Of a stretch of DNA of 64,000 nt, positions 1 through 13,400 are shown piece by piece. Numbering within the stretch: position 1 is the stretch's first letter; each line of letters starts with the position of its first letter. Origin of the DNA: Zizania palustris (Eukaryota; Streptophyta; Magnoliopsida; Poales; Poaceae). Below the pieces are notes generated by a model. The model worked only from the letters and a program-made list of their open reading frames with translations, had not been told where the DNA came from and ran no database searches. The stretch spans positions 92,029,108-92,093,107 of the forward strand of contig JAAALK010000080.1 in NCBI GenBank assembly GCA_019279435.1. Reading direction: 5' to 3'. The position numbers and the translations under genes were made by a program.

Positions 1-1
1 C

Positions 2-3000
2 AGCACACCTCGAACCGGCGCCCCAAAACAGAACAAGAAAAAGAAACAGAAGGAACGCAATTCTTCAGGTGGCCCTCCTGCCCCAGCCGGCAGCAGCCCC
101 TCCCCCAATCCTGGATCCACAACCAGGCCCAACGGGACGTGGCCCTCCTTCTACAATCCGTGGACAGGGTCCATCCAGATGTGGCCCGGCCCATGGACTC
201 CTCCCCTGGCCCAACTTCCTCAAGGCCGGATGGGTCCCCAACAGCAGCAAGCAATGCTTGCATTCCAGGGGCCCCAACAGTTTTCACAGATGGCTCAACA
301 AAACCCTCATCATCCGCTATTTTTTCCTCCCTACGGGACCCCTGCAGGACCTCTGTTGCAGCCACAACAGCAAGCCTTGCCACCCTGGACCCCCCCAAGC
401 ACCGCAACAGCCCATGACAGGAGCTCCGGCTTGGGACCAGAGCTCCCTCGCCTCCACTTTCAGCACCATGACTCTCACCCCTCCGGTGAATAACGACTGG
501 TATTTTGATACTGGTGCTTCCTCCCACATGACATCCCATGACGGTACCCTCTCTCACTATTCGGTTCCACGGTACCCCTCTCCCACTTCTATTGTTGTCG
601 GTAATGGTTCACTCCTCCCAGTCGCCGCGACCGGGACGACATATCTTGGCCACCTTACTTTAAATAATGTTCTTGTCTCGCCACAGCTCATTAAGAATCT
701 TATTTCTGTTCGCCAATTTACTATCGATAATAATTGTTCTGTGGAATATGACCCTTATGGTTGCTCTGTGAAGGATCTTCTCACGGGGACCGTGACCATC
801 AGGTGCAATAGCTCCGGACCACTTTACCCTCTGCAGGTCCCAGTGGCGCATTCTCTTGTTGCAGGCTCCACACCAGCTTCACTTTGGCACCGACGTCTTG
901 GTCACCCTGGTCGCGAAGCTCTTTCCAAACTTGCTTCGGCCATTCCCGCTTGTAATAAAGACTTGGATTCTATATGTCATGCGTGTCAGCTAGGACGACA
1001 TGTTCGTCTTCCTTTCGGTACTTCAGTCTCTAGGGCATCGAACAACTTTGCTCTTATTCATTGTGACTTGTGGACATCTCCTGTTGTTAGTGTCTCTGGT
1101 TACAAATATTACTTAGTTGTTCTCGATGACTGCTCACATTACTTGTGGACGTTCCTCCTTCGGCTAAAGTCTGACACATTCATGACGTTATCTAACTTTT
1201 TTGCCTATGTCTCTACCCAGTTCGGTGCTCGCATTCAGGCCGTCCAAACAGACAACGGCCGGGAGTTTGACAACTCCACCGCTCGCACTTTCTTTACAAC
1301 ACATGGCATCCTCTTCCGCATGTCGTGCCCCTACACGTCTCCACAGAACGGTAAGGCCGAACGGATCATTCGTACTACTAACGACATTATCCGCTCTCTT
1401 TTGTTTCAGGAGGGCATGCCTCCTTCATATTGGGCTGAAGCGTTGCACACTGCGACTCTACTCCTCAACATCTTACCTACCAAGACCCTTGACTTCTCAA
1501 CCCCGCACTTTGCCCTCCATGGCAGTGCGCCGTCCTACGATCATCTTCGGGTCTTCGGTTGTAAGTGTTACCCCAATCTCTCGGCCACTGCTCCCCATAA
1601 ACTTTCACCTCGCTCCGCTCTTTGTATCTTCCTGGGATACTCTGCTCACCATAAGGGATACCGCTGCCTTGATCCTACCACCAATAGAATCATTATTTCC
1701 CAGTCATGTCATCTTCGACGAAACATCATTTCCCTTTGCCGAGCAACCCTCACCTCCCAATGCTACGGACTTTACCTTTTTAGATGAATTTCCTAACACG
1801 ACAGCCGCTCCCATAGGGCTGCCAATTTTTTCTTCTGCAGGTACCTCTCCCACCGTACCACTTTTGGCGCCACCAGTTCCACCAGGATATCACACCCTTC
1901 CTCGCGCGGGTGTTGTGCCACGCGCGGCCACGGGTCCCTCTACACCCACCGTACCACGCGCGGCCCCGACTTCATCTTCGACGCCTCCCCCGTGCCATGC
2001 GCAGATACCACGTCTCCTGCACTCCCACGTGCGGGATCGGCTCTGCGTGTCTACTCCAGGCGTCCCCGACCAGCCGAGCCTCCTCCTCCAGCGGCATCCA
2101 CTACTTCCCCAGCACCGGCGACCGCTACCTCCTGGTGCTATTGCCGTTACCCCAACAATGAACCATCATCGCATGACGACACGGGCCAAGGATGGGTTCC
2201 GAGTTCCATCCCTGTTCCATGCCACACCACTATCTCCAGTACCGAAGACTTTTCGTGGTGCCCTTGCCGACCCCAATTGGCGGGCTGCCATGGAAGAAGA
2301 ACATGTTGCCCTCATCACAAACCAGACTTGGGATCTGGTTCCTCGCCCGTAGCATGCCAACATTGTCACCGGTAAATGGATATTCAAGCACAAGTTCCTC
2401 GCCAACGGTTCCTTGGAGCGTTACAAAGCTCGTTGGGTCCTCCGCGGCTTTACTCAATGTCCAGGCATTGACTTTACAGAGACATTCAGTCCTGTTGTCA
2501 AGCCTGCCACAGTTCGCACAGTTCTCTCGTTGGCTATCTCCCGCAAGTGGCCTGTTCATCAGCTCGATGTCAAGAATGCCTTCCTCCACGGCACTCTGAC
2601 AGAGACAGTGTTTGCAGCTCAGCCGTCTGGTTTTGAAGACCCCGTTCACCCAGACTTTGTTTGCCGCCTCAACAAGTCTCTTTATGGGCTGAAGCAAGCC
2701 CCTCGTGCTTGGTACAGTCGCTTTGCCACGCACCTGGTCTCTCTTGGTTTCGTAGAAGCCAAGTCAGATACTTCGCTGTTCATCTATCGTCGTGGCACTA
2801 ATACAGCTTACCTGCTTCTCTACGTGGATGACATTGTTCTCACCGCTTCCTCAGCACAGCTCCTACGGCAAATTATCTCAGCTCTTCAGCAAGAATTTGC
2901 CATGAAGGATCTGGGTGAGCTCCACCATTTCCTGGGGATGCAGGTTCAGCGCAGTGATGATGGTATGATTCTCTCTCAGCGATAGTACATGCTTGACATC

Positions 3001-3762
3001 CTAGACCGAGCAGGCATGACAGAGTGCAAACCTTGCAATACGCCAGTCGACACTAACCCCAAAGTTTCTGCCGACTCTGGGACTCCAGTCGCCGATCCTT
3101 CAGATTACCGCAGCCTTGCTGGTGCCCTGCAGTATCTGACTTTTACGCGACCAAACATCTCCTATGCCGTACAGCAGGTCTGTCTCCACATGCATGATCC
3201 TCGAGAGGCTCACCTTGCTGCTCTCAAGCGCATTATTCGATACATTCGGGGTACTTTACATCTGGGGCTTCTTCTTCGGCCATCGACGCTGGATGACTTG
3301 GTGGTCTATACTGATGCTGACTGGGCCGGTTGTCCAGACACTCGTGGGTCCACTTCGGGCTACGTTGTGTTTCTTGGCGACAACCTGGTTTCTTGGTCGT
3401 CTAAATGGCAGAACACCGTCTCCCGCTCCAGTGCTGAAGCAGAATATCGCGCCGTGGACAATGGCGTCGCTGAGGCTTCCTGGCTTCGCCAGCTTCTTCA
3501 TGAGCTTCATACTCCGCTTCACCGCGCCACTCTTGTCTACTGCGACAACATTAGCGCGATCTACATGTCTTCTAATCCAGTCCAGCATCAGCGAACGAAG
3601 CATATCGAGATCGATCTTCACTTCGTCCGTGAGAAGGTGGCCATGGGTGTCGTTCGGGTCCTTCATGTCCCCACGACATCTCAGTTCGCCGACGTCTTCA
3701 CCAAAGGGCTGCCCTCTTCGGTTTTTACTGAATTTCGGTCCAGCCTGAATGTCCGTGGCTAA
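2..3762 (+). pseudogene. Broken copia gag-pol polyprotein
   Basis: Domains in order: Gag tail (2-395), aspartic protease with DTGASSHM (about 507-530), GAG-pre-integrase HRRLGHPG (about 889-912), integrase core with catalytic D/D/E in HCDLW, QTDNGREF and KAERI (about 1060-1390), RT with YVDD at 2821-2832, and RNase H with YTDADWAGC (about 3307) and SSAEAEYRA. Four lesions are visible. An extra C in the C7 run at 390-396 shifts Gag out of the protease frame. A +1 shift near 1700 follows the integrase. In-frame TAG stops occur at 2350-2352 and 2983-2985, the latter where a lysine or similar codon is expected before YMLDIL. All catalytic motifs are still recognisable, so decay is moderate. It cannot make a full polyprotein as written. 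Confidence 0.85.
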
Positions 3763-3788
3763 GCACCGACGTTCAGACTACGGGGGTG

Positions 3789-4010
3789 TGTTAGCATATT
3801 CTGTCATAGGTTGGGTTCGGCCAGGCCATTCCCTCCTGTTCGGCCAGGCCATTCCCTCCTGTTATATCCTTGGCAAGGGGTTATCTTCTAGACTAGTAAT
3901 TCAGTTATAAAGTAGTTATCCCCTTGCCTCTATATATGTACCTAATCATGGCTCATCAATATACAATTCTATTCCATTCTCCTTCAAAGAGGTCTACCTG
4001 TAAATTGTCA
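3789..4010 (+). repeat. 3' LTR of the left copia
   Basis: Follows the RNase H stop and a G-rich purine tract (about 3780-3788). It starts TGTTAGCA, as usual for copia LTRs. A TATA-like stretch (tatatatg, about 3932) lies inside. The end is inferred from a CA near 4010 and could be off by tens of bases because no second LTR is in view. Confidence 0.6.
3816..3861. repeat. Exact 23-bp tandem duplication inside the LTR
   Basis: Two identical adjacent 23-mers, 3816-3838 and 3839-3861, starting ttcggccagg. It is probably a slippage duplication. Confidence 0.9.
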
Positions 4011-4396
4011 CCATATTATATAGTAACTATGTATATGTCCTAAAATATATGGGACAGTTAGATGGACGACTAGAACTGATCGGAATCGACTAATCGTGAT
4101 TAATCGTGATTAGTTTTCTGGTCGGTACCATGGCGACTAGATTCGACTAGGCAATTTGTAAACATTGCTCGCCACACACCATACTTGCCTAAAAGGTGTG
4201 AAGGTGGTCTGGCGCCTCGCCTCGCCACGCCGCCATAACAACTATGGACAATATATATCATTACATTGTATGATGGAGATAACAAGCATCAGTGACAATA
4301 TTACTCCATATAAGTATCCATTACTTCAACCTATTTGAGGAAACATTACCATAAAACCAGAAATAAGAATGCAAACATGTAGATTAGAGCATTTAC
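4011..4396. other. NUP188 intron sequence with DNA-transposon remnants
   Basis: No coding potential seen. 4075-4155 is rich in GACTAATC/GACTAG words, also found at 7682-7751, and looks like the end of a small DNA transposon. 4180-4246 begins CATACTTGCC and ends with the inverse of CATAGTTGTTATGGCGG. Both ends resemble the terminal repeats of the hAT element at 5627-6463, but no target duplication is left, so this is a remnant. Confidence 0.4.
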
Positions 4397-4495
4397 ATCT
4401 GACTCCCTGAAGATGTTTGAGCAGAGAACTCCTTGTAAATAATTGAATGGTGCAAACTCAAAGGCCCGTTGGGCATACGATGTATGATCAATATC
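4397..4495 (-). CDS. NUP188: NUP188 exon 9 (last visible exon)
   Basis: 99 nt, 33 codons; acceptor TTGTAG, donor GTAAAT. Encodes DIDHTSYAQRAFEFAPFNY and ends IFRESD. The known continuation of this family after this point is not found in 1-4396. Confidence 0.87.
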
Positions 4496-7400
4496 CTACA
4501 AGGGTGCGAGCACAGAGTGTAAGAAGATACAATGTCTCCTGTCACAATGGCCCTAATGGAGTTAAAATAGTATCAGATTGAATGTCATCATTACCAAATT
4601 GGCATTACTTCCTGGAAGGGACATGACCAAGCAGAGGAAAGCTGCCCAAGCAAGAATAAGTGGTCCTGATTCGACCACTACAAATTCAGGTAATTTAGAT
4701 ACCTCAATGTCCATCTCAAGAATATCGCTGATAGAAAATGTGGAATACCCTCCACTGAGATGAAAAAATGTATCATGTAAGCTCTTAAACAGAAGTTGCA
4801 CCAATGTATTGACAAGATATTCATAAGAAATGCTCCCATAAATAAAATGCATTTGGATAAAGTCAACAAAGTTAAATACCTAAAAGGAACATCATCGCGA
4901 ACCATTCGGAGTAGACTTTCAAAGTCCAATGTCTCAATGAGAATAACAAGCAGCTGAGCTTTAGCATAATGAAATGAATTTTTTGCTTCAGCAGAAACAG
5001 CAAATTTTCCAACATCATAAGAGCCAGAGAGCATGTCCTACAAGGATGAGTACTCAAGAATTCAAAATTGATATAACAAGCGATAAGAAGCTATATTCAC
5101 ATGGAATGCAAACACACCAAAAGAGCATACCTTAAAAACCGAACACAAAGATATCCACAGACCACCGTTACACCTTGAAAAGTTATCATAGAAAAAGAGA
5201 AATAAAATGTCAAAAATCAAGTTGATTTCAATCAAAGTTTCTTCCAGCCAAGAAATCGTAAATGCAGCACCCTGCAAAATAATTAATATATTAATGTGGG
5301 TGCTGAAGACATATCAATACAACAGCAAGGCCAAAAGAGTAGAATAGCACTCGCCACTCGCACGTGTGTGTGTGTGTCGTATTCAATGTGCACCCTTGCA
5401 AGGGGATTTAATCTCACAAACACATTTTAAACAAGCAAGGCGCCAGGGATGCTTACAGAGAAATTGTGATAAGATAACTATGAACGAACTTATACAGCAT
5501 TACAGCATACAGGAAATGCATCCATCATGTAAATCGATATTCAATCAGAAGATGCTAGAATATGTGCACTGCAGTTGAAATCATTTTTTAGAGAAAAGGC
5601 ATGAACTCTGCTTTTATCGAAAGCATCATAGTTATTAAGGCGGTAAGGCAAGGCGAGGCGGTGGACTACCGCCTTACCGCTTCCGCCTAAGCGGTAAGGC
5701 GTAAGGCGAGGCGACGCCTTACGCCTACAAAAAAATATAGGTTTCAGAAAAAATATCAATATATAAGTAGTAAATTACAAATAATAATAAGCATTATAAT
5801 ATCATATAATAGCAATATAATATCAAATTGTAACATTGTCACTTTTATACAAGTTAAAATTGAATAATACATTTAAAATTATGTCTAATATTATATTTCA
5901 AATTCAGTTAATAATTTATTTACATAAATTTAATCAAAAAGTATATTTAAAGCACAGTCCATTTATATTTTTCGTCTTCCATTTATAAATTTAAAGCTCA
6001 TTAGTATTTTTCATCTCTCATTTAAATAATTTAAAACCTATTAGTATTTTTCTTCTCTGTGACACTTTCTGTCAGCTCACTTTCCAGAGCTCCGAGCCAC
6101 ACACCCCACTTCTCTCTTCCCCCTCTCTCCCAGCTCACTTTTCAGCTCCACTGTACACCCCTCTTCACTTTTCAGCTCCACTGCACACCCCTCTTCACTC
6201 TCATTCTCTCTCAGCACACCCTCTTCCTCCTCTTCTCTCCCTCCTGTTCTCTCCTCCACTTCTGCGCCGTGGCTGGGCTGGCCTCGCGGAGCGTCGCTCG
6301 CGCATGGCCACGCTGTGCCTAGCTGCGCCACACTGCACACACGCCGCTCGCGCCGTGCGTCTCTCCGTGCCGGATATGGCCTGTCTGCGCCAGATCTGCC
6401 GTGAGGGGGACGCCTTACCCCTGCAGACCGCCTTGTCGCTAAAGCGACGCCTTGATAAGTATGGAAAGCATTCAGCAGCAATAGTTCAAATCAATTTCAG
6501 GGAAATGAGACACTAGTTTTGTTGTTCTGTCCAATAGAATTCCTATGAACATAAAGTGTTTCGCAGCAAATAGAAGATCCAAAAGCTTGACTGAGTACAG
6601 TATATTTATTTGTCATCTATGTGTTCCTATTGGGACTAAAATCAACAGAACTGAAGGCCAAGCACATGGGATTTCTTCAGTAACCACCTCAACCTGGCTT
6701 TTAATTCAATATCCTTAGGACCTGTTTACCCTAAGCATAGTTGCCTTTATTTAGTAGCTAACAATGGTTATGCTTAGTTTATCCTAAAATCCTTAGGGTT
6801 TTGGGCCTGTTTTGACCTGGCCTAAGCTTCTCCAAGATGCTACTTTTCGGGGGGGCCAGTAGAGAAGCCCAAATGCCCCAAAATGGGTGTATTCTCTGTA
6901 AGACGAGAGAAGTGAGAGATTTTTTCTGGGCATAATAATTCCTTAAATAGTAACTATTTTGTTCTCAAAAAGATTATGTTCTTCTGTGGAATATTTATTT
7001 CTTTCCCAAAAAACAAGTCAACATCAATCACTCCAATCAAATCAATATCAAAACAGCAAGCCATGAGTGAGGAGGAAGAATTGAGGGCTTTTTTAAAACA
7101 ATGGTGAAGGACAATGGGAACTTAGATGCAGCATGGTCGCCAATAGTTAAGCCCTAATTATTAACAATACAAAGAGCTTACTGAAGTCAAATCAACCATA
7201 ATATCATGCTAGTGCCTTGAGAAGGGCATGCACATGTGGACACAACAGCCATCTATGAAGCGGCATCAAAATTGGAAGATGCACAGTGAAGCATAATAAA
7301 ATTGGTGTGACTGAAGAACATAAGGATGATAAGTTGGCACAATTGACAAACAATGGTAGTTTTTCATCAAACTAGCATTAGGTTTGTAGTATGAAATACC

Positions 7401-10400
7401 TCTTTTACACAAAAGGCAGCTGCAAGGGAATCTCCAACGATGGATAGTAGTCTCTGTCCCACCTCTTCACTAACTAAAATCGAGGCCTCTTCTCTGATGG
7501 CATCAGCAGAATCAAAACCATCATCTGTGTATGGCGATAAAGATAGCTTGAAATGCATAATCTAGAACTAATAGGCTAACAAACAGATGGCATTTGTTGA
7601 AGAAAAAAACTTGTCTAATTTGGAGAACAATAACTTTATATTTCACATCTCTTATATTCAATGATTTCAGATCGTCTAGCTAACACTAGTCGTAGGGGCA
7701 CTAACTAATCGATTAGTCGTGACTAAGCACGACTAATCATAAATTAGTCGTTGTAATGCATAAAGATAAGAAATATACTACGTAGAGAAGAGAATAAGAG
7801 TGATAACTACTTTAGCCTTTTTATTTAAAGACTAATATCTACACACTGCCCAGTGTTAGGAGAATGACCAGCATCTATTCCAAAGGACCCAAAGGGCAAT
7901 ATGTACAAGAGAAGGGAAGCTTTACAAATAAGCCCTTATACTATACAGTATATCTCTAACACCCCCGTATATCTCTAACACCCCCCTCAAGCTCAAGGTG
8001 GATCAACGACATTGAGCTTGGAAAGAAGAAAACAATGTTGAGCTCGAGTATGGGCCTTGGTAAGCAAGTCGGCAAGCTAAATCTCCAAGGGCACATACTG
8101 AAGAGGAACTATCTTATTCTGGACAGCCGACTAACATAGAAGCAATCAATTCCAATGTGTGTTGGTGAGCTCATGCTTCACCGGGTCCTAAGCAATACTG
8201 ATAGCACCGGTACTGTCATAGTGCACAGGCGTAGAGGAGGAGAGAGCAACACCAAACTCAATCAAGAGCCACCATAGCAAAGTCACCTCAGCAGTCACAC
8301 AAACCAAAGCATGCAGCTCAATCTCAGCACTAGAGCGAGAAACAACAGTCTGCTTCTTGGTCTTCCAGGTAATTAAGGAGGAACCAAGGAAGACACAATA
8401 AGCAGAGAGGGACTTGAAGTTTGAAGGATCAGAACCCCAAGTAGCATCAAAGTAAGTGTGGAGCTAAAGGGAGCTACAACTAGAGAAAAACAAATGTCAG
8501 TCGATAGTGCCACAAAGGTATCGAAGGAGATGACTATAGTGGACACTAGTGGGAGTGAACATGTATTGAGTCAGGATGTGAACAGCATAAGAAATGTCAG
8601 GACGAGTGATGCCAAAATAGACAATACTACTAATGAGGTGACGATATTGAGTGGGATCCTCAAGAGGAACATCGTCGGTGGCATGAAGACGGGTGTGAAG
8701 CTCCATAGGAGTGTCCACAGAGCAGTGATCAGTAAGACCCACACGATCAAGAAGATCATGAATGTACTTCCTCTGGGAGAGGTAGTAGTCGTCATGTGTG
8801 GATGTGACCTCAATCCCAAGAAAGTAGTGAAGAGGGCCCAAGTCGGCCATGTGAAACTACTCACTGAGACGAGCCTTAACAAAGGCAATGTACTTAGAAT
8901 CATCCCCCATGATGAGCATATCATCCACATAGAGAAGAATAAGGGTACAACCGCAGGGGGAAGTGTGAACGAAAAGAGCAAGATCATGTTGCCTAGCAAG
9001 TAGCAACAAAACCAGCAGCAATGACAACCAAGGTGAAACACTCAAACCAAGCACGAGGGGCTTGCTTGAGGCCATAGAGAACGGCGGAGACAACAAACAT
9101 GGCCATCAGGAACAGGATATCCAGGAGATGGGTGCATATAGACCTCTCATGCAGCTCGCCATGAAGAAATGCATTCTTCACATTAAGCGGAGAGATAGTC
9201 CACCGACAAACAAAGGCCACCGCAATAAGAGTATGAACGGTGGTTCTATGCGCAACAGGAGCAAAGGTCTCCTCATAGTCACGACCATACTCCTACTAAA
9301 AACCCCAAGCAACAAGACGCGCTTTATAGTGCTCAAGAGAGCTATCAGAGCGAGTCTTAATTTTGTAGACCTACTTGCATGAGATCGAAACAGCAGGAGG
9401 ATGAGGAACAAGATCCCAAGTGTCGATACACTCAACAGTAGCAATCTCCTCAGCCATAGAAACCTGCCACTCAGGATGAGCAATAGCATCTCGATATGTG
9501 GGAGGCTCAGAAAGAGAGTGTAGAGTATGAAGACTCATGTGGCATAGGGGAAGAAGACATAGAAGGTGGTGAAGGACGCGAACGACGAGTATAGTGATAG
9601 AGAATGGGAGAACATGGAGGTAATGGCGGAGAAGGAGGTGGTGAAGCAAATGGTGGTGGTGAAGGACGAGGAGAGGATGACACAGGTAGTGATGGTGGAG
9701 ACACAGTGGAAAAAGAGTCAAACGAAAGCCACACTATGTCAAGAAAATTAACCGACTCATGAGAGGAGTAAGCATCAGAGAAAAAAGGACGAGACTCATC
9801 AAAGGTAACATGGAAACCCAAATGCGATGAGCAATCGGATCCCAACAACGATATCCCTTACGCTTGGAGTCATACCCAAGGAAGACACACTAGACCGACT
9901 GTGTCGATAGCTTTGTCCTCTCACGAGGCTGGAGAAGAACAACGGCAACATAGCCGAAGGAATGAAGGTGGCTATACTGAGGCGACCGACCAGAGAGACA
10001 CTCAAGTGGAGTGACACCATGAAGAGTTACAAATGGTTGAATGTTCACAAGGTAAACAGCAGTAGATACAGCTTCAGCCTAGAACTGAGGAACAGAGGAG
10101 GCAAGTAACAATGCCTGAGTAGTATCAAGAAGGTGACGATGCTTATGCTCAACCACACCGTTTTGAGCATGAGCACCAGTGCACGAATACTAAGAAAGAG
10201 TGCCATGCTCAAAAAGAAACTGACAAAGAGAACAAGATAGATACTCGCCAGTAGAGTCAGCACGAAAAACACGAATGGAAGAGTCAAACTGAGTACGAAC
10301 CATCCTAGCAAAGGCCTGATAAGCAGTAAGCAACTGAGCGCGAGACTCCAAGAAATATATCCATGTGAAACAAGAGAAATTATCAATAAAGATCACATAA

Positions 10401-13400
10401 TATCAATGTTCATCTTTCAAAACGAAGGGTGCAGGCCCCATACATCAGAGTGAATGAGATCAAAAGGTCTAGTGGACATTGTCATGCTACTAGCAAAGAC
10501 GACAGCAGTCACATGCTTGATAGTAAACCGGCGCGAGCGAGTCAAGCTGACGCCACACGTCAATCAGCTGGCGGTAGAAGGCATCGACGAAGGAGTCCTG
10601 CTATCGAATGCAGCTAGCAAGCTCCAAGGTGGAGATGTAGAGGGTGTGGTTGCTAGACAAGTAGAGACTCGGTCGCACACTCCCACATCGCCTGAGTGGA
10701 AGGCAAGGTCCATAGCAAACTTGATCTTCATACTTCCAAGGTGGATCTGAGCAACACGAGCCTCCGCAACACTTCAATCCTCATAGTCGCTAAGGTCAAG
10801 CATGTACTGCTTACTGGCCGCAGTATAGGACACCTAGGCCTCATAAAAAACATTGACGCATGTACTGCTTTAGAAAACAACATATTTTTAACCTAACTCT
10901 ATAAAAACTTACTTGCATGTACAAAGATTCTTCTGATGCACTTCAGCAAGCATTGACGCTCAAGGTAATATTGTATAGATACCTTCAAAAAAAGGAAATA
11001 TTATTCAAAACGCGGAGAGAAATGCTGAATAATGGACAGAATGGCATAAGTAAAAAAACTAATTAATTTTTCAACTAAATTAAAATTAATTTGTATGTAT
11101 CCAGACAAAAAGTAGCCAGAATTAACAAGTTGCCAACTTTTTTTCTCAAACACACAGGAGATTTGCATATAATTATATTAAGAAGAAGAAAGGGTAAAGA
11201 AACATGAGTACAACCACACACACCCCAGTCCATAGGCTACACCAAGTTCCTACTAGACTGGACGACCACAACCTCAAACTAGAACTAATCAACGGGCTCA
11301 AAAGAAGTTAAGTAGGAACCCCTCTAGCTCCAGCCAACGCCAAAACAACCCCTCTTCTTTGGCAAGAAGGAGAGCACTGCCTAAATTTGGGGAAGCTCCA
11401 TCAAAAACATAACGGTTTCAACACTTCCAAAGTGTCAAAGCATTGAGAATGGTCAGAAAATTAAGACCATGTTGCCAACTCATGTAATCTCATCATGTAT
11501 TTTGTAGATTAATGTTTAGAACATATAATATCTGGTTGAATTTGAGCGTAAGAAGCGTGCACTCATGCACAAATATAAGGTGAAAATTAACCATGCCATG
11601 GACACAAGGTTTAAAAGTTTACCAAAGTTCATTAAAACCAGATGTTCGGGATGGGATATTGTATACTCATGTAAAATTGAAAATCAAACAATCAAATTTA
11701 CAATATATCAAATTAAAATTCCACCTTTTATTCATGTCTTGTAAATGCAATTGAAGTATTGAACTTTGTCTTGACATTGTGAGCCTATATAACATCTCAA
11801 TCTACATGTGTTTTCTCTATTAATTGGAAACTTTTATACATTAGCAATGTTTGAAAAAATCGGCACTAGGCGCTACAAAAGTGTTGGGTGGTACCCCAGC
11901 ACCACAATTTGGAGTGAGTCGGCAGGCTAAGCAGCCACAGCTCCAAGGCGGTCAACCACAACGCCTGGGCGGTTGACAGCAACGCCTAGGTGCCTAGGTG
12001 CAGTGGCGCCGAGCCTGCTGGGTGGCCCAAAACGTGGATAAGGCCCACAGGAGAAATTGGAAAACGGAGAGGGGGACTAAAAGAAACAGAGTCACAGCGC
12101 CAAGAGAGCTAGGGTTTGGTGATGGTGTGACCGCCGGCCGCTGCTACGCCCAGTCCTCCGTTGTACCGACCACCACCTCGTCGGGTCCTCTATCATGCCA
12201 GCCACCTGGCACAGTGCACCACGCCCCCAACAACCCACCAAGCGTTGTCCCATGCCAGTGCGGCCTACACCTACAACAGTGCACCCTTCACTTTGCTCCC
12301 TCACAGTCCAGTACCCCACTGCGGCAGTAAGTGTAAGTCAATTGTGAAGTGTGAACTCTCTCGGTCTCTCCTCAATCCTCACCCATATGTATAAATTATA
12401 ATGTATATGAAATGCGGAGCTGAAATGGTCTGAGACCTAGGCGCCTCTTGGCGCTAGCCGCTAGGCACCAGGGCAACGCCTGACTAGCGTCTAACGCCTT
12501 CTTGAACACTTTACATTAGCTTTACGGAGTTTACGTAGCAAGGATGCTTTACACATGACATGATGCCTTCCTTTCTTTGGTAAGAGGATCATAGCAAGAT
12601 AGAAAATAGCATTTTTTTTCCCAGGAAGTAACTCTAGCTGCAAATTTAGTATATTGCAATTTAATTTACTTGAAAAAACAGATGTTTTTAGCAATCATCA
12701 GTTGTGTTTCTTCTACGGATACCAGACTAAAATAACTTTATGAACTAAGCATCCATTCAGAAGTGTATTCATAATTTGATTTTGATCACTGAAGCATAAC
12801 TTAGAAGTATCTGCTACATACATGGTTCTCAGTGTTCTTACAATAGATGATGTGAAAGGAAATTAGACAGAAAGGCATCCAAAAACAATATGCATATGTA
12901 CCACATTATATAATGAACTATATTGCAGCATTAACTTTCTAATTTATACAGTCAGCAGAGGTGATAGTGGACAGGACATACATCTTTTGGGAGAGAGAAA
13001 CAGGAACATACCAGGCAAAGAAACTCTTCAGTATCAACATCATGGGCTGTTGGAGTGCTTTCTGAAGTTCTCTTAACCAGAATGTATGATTGCACCTCAT
13101 CCAAGTCCTGAAAATGAAAACATATATAAATGAAATGTGGCAGCACAGTGAATGTGTGCAACTATTTTGTTGAACAAAAACAAGCAGACCAAACAAAAAG
13201 AATATCTTCAGAATTGATGTTGGATGAGCAGGATAGGCCTGCTCATCCTATGATAATGTTACATACACAGAAACATCATAAAGCACTAACCATATAGTGT
13301 GTTCTTTATGATATTGTTTGCATTATTGTACGTAACTCAGGAAATGCTACCGCACAGGAACATTTGTATGAGTAGGATTATGATGGTGTTTGAACTATAT

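Larger units (their letters stand above)
1..4010 (+). mobile_element. Ty1/copia retrotransposon, 5'-truncated by the window edge (Ale/Retrofit-like)
   Basis: The element runs from the C-terminal part of Gag through protease, integrase, reverse transcriptase and RNase H to a 3' LTR. The domain order PR-INT-RT-RH defines copia. The proline/glutamine-rich Gag tail and the pol style resemble the Ale/Retrofit lineage; that lineage call is inference. The 5' LTR and primer-binding site lie outside the window, so age and target duplication cannot be read. It is on the strand opposite to NUP188, whose last visible exon lies 387 bp to the right, so it probably sits in a NUP188 intron or has truncated that gene. 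The right boundary, about 4010, is the last plausible CA end and is approximate. Confidence 0.85.
7752..10700 (-). mobile_element. Old Ty1/copia element in NUP188 intron 4
   Basis: Minus-strand copia with partial integrase, RT, RNase H, purine tract and 3' LTR. No 5' LTR, primer-binding site or protease was recognised, so the 5' part is lost or too diverged; the right boundary near 10700 is approximate. It is in the same orientation as the host gene. The LTR end at 7752 abuts a GACTAATC-rich remnant (7682-7751), probably an older DNA transposon it inserted into. Confidence 0.75.

Noticed and set aside
8458..9003. Plus-strand open frame of 181 codons in NUP188 intron 4
   Set aside because: Antisense to copia RT/RNase H with recognisable motifs on the minus strand.
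10440..10870. Plus-strand frames near 10429-10896 as a small gene
   Set aside because: Overlap decayed minus-strand integrase remnants and NUP188 intron; no conserved features.
12491..12694. Minus-strand frame as a NUP188 exon between exons 3 and 4
   Set aside because: It does not resemble the expected sequence; exon 3 and the 70-nt exon at 10982-10913 join directly in phase.
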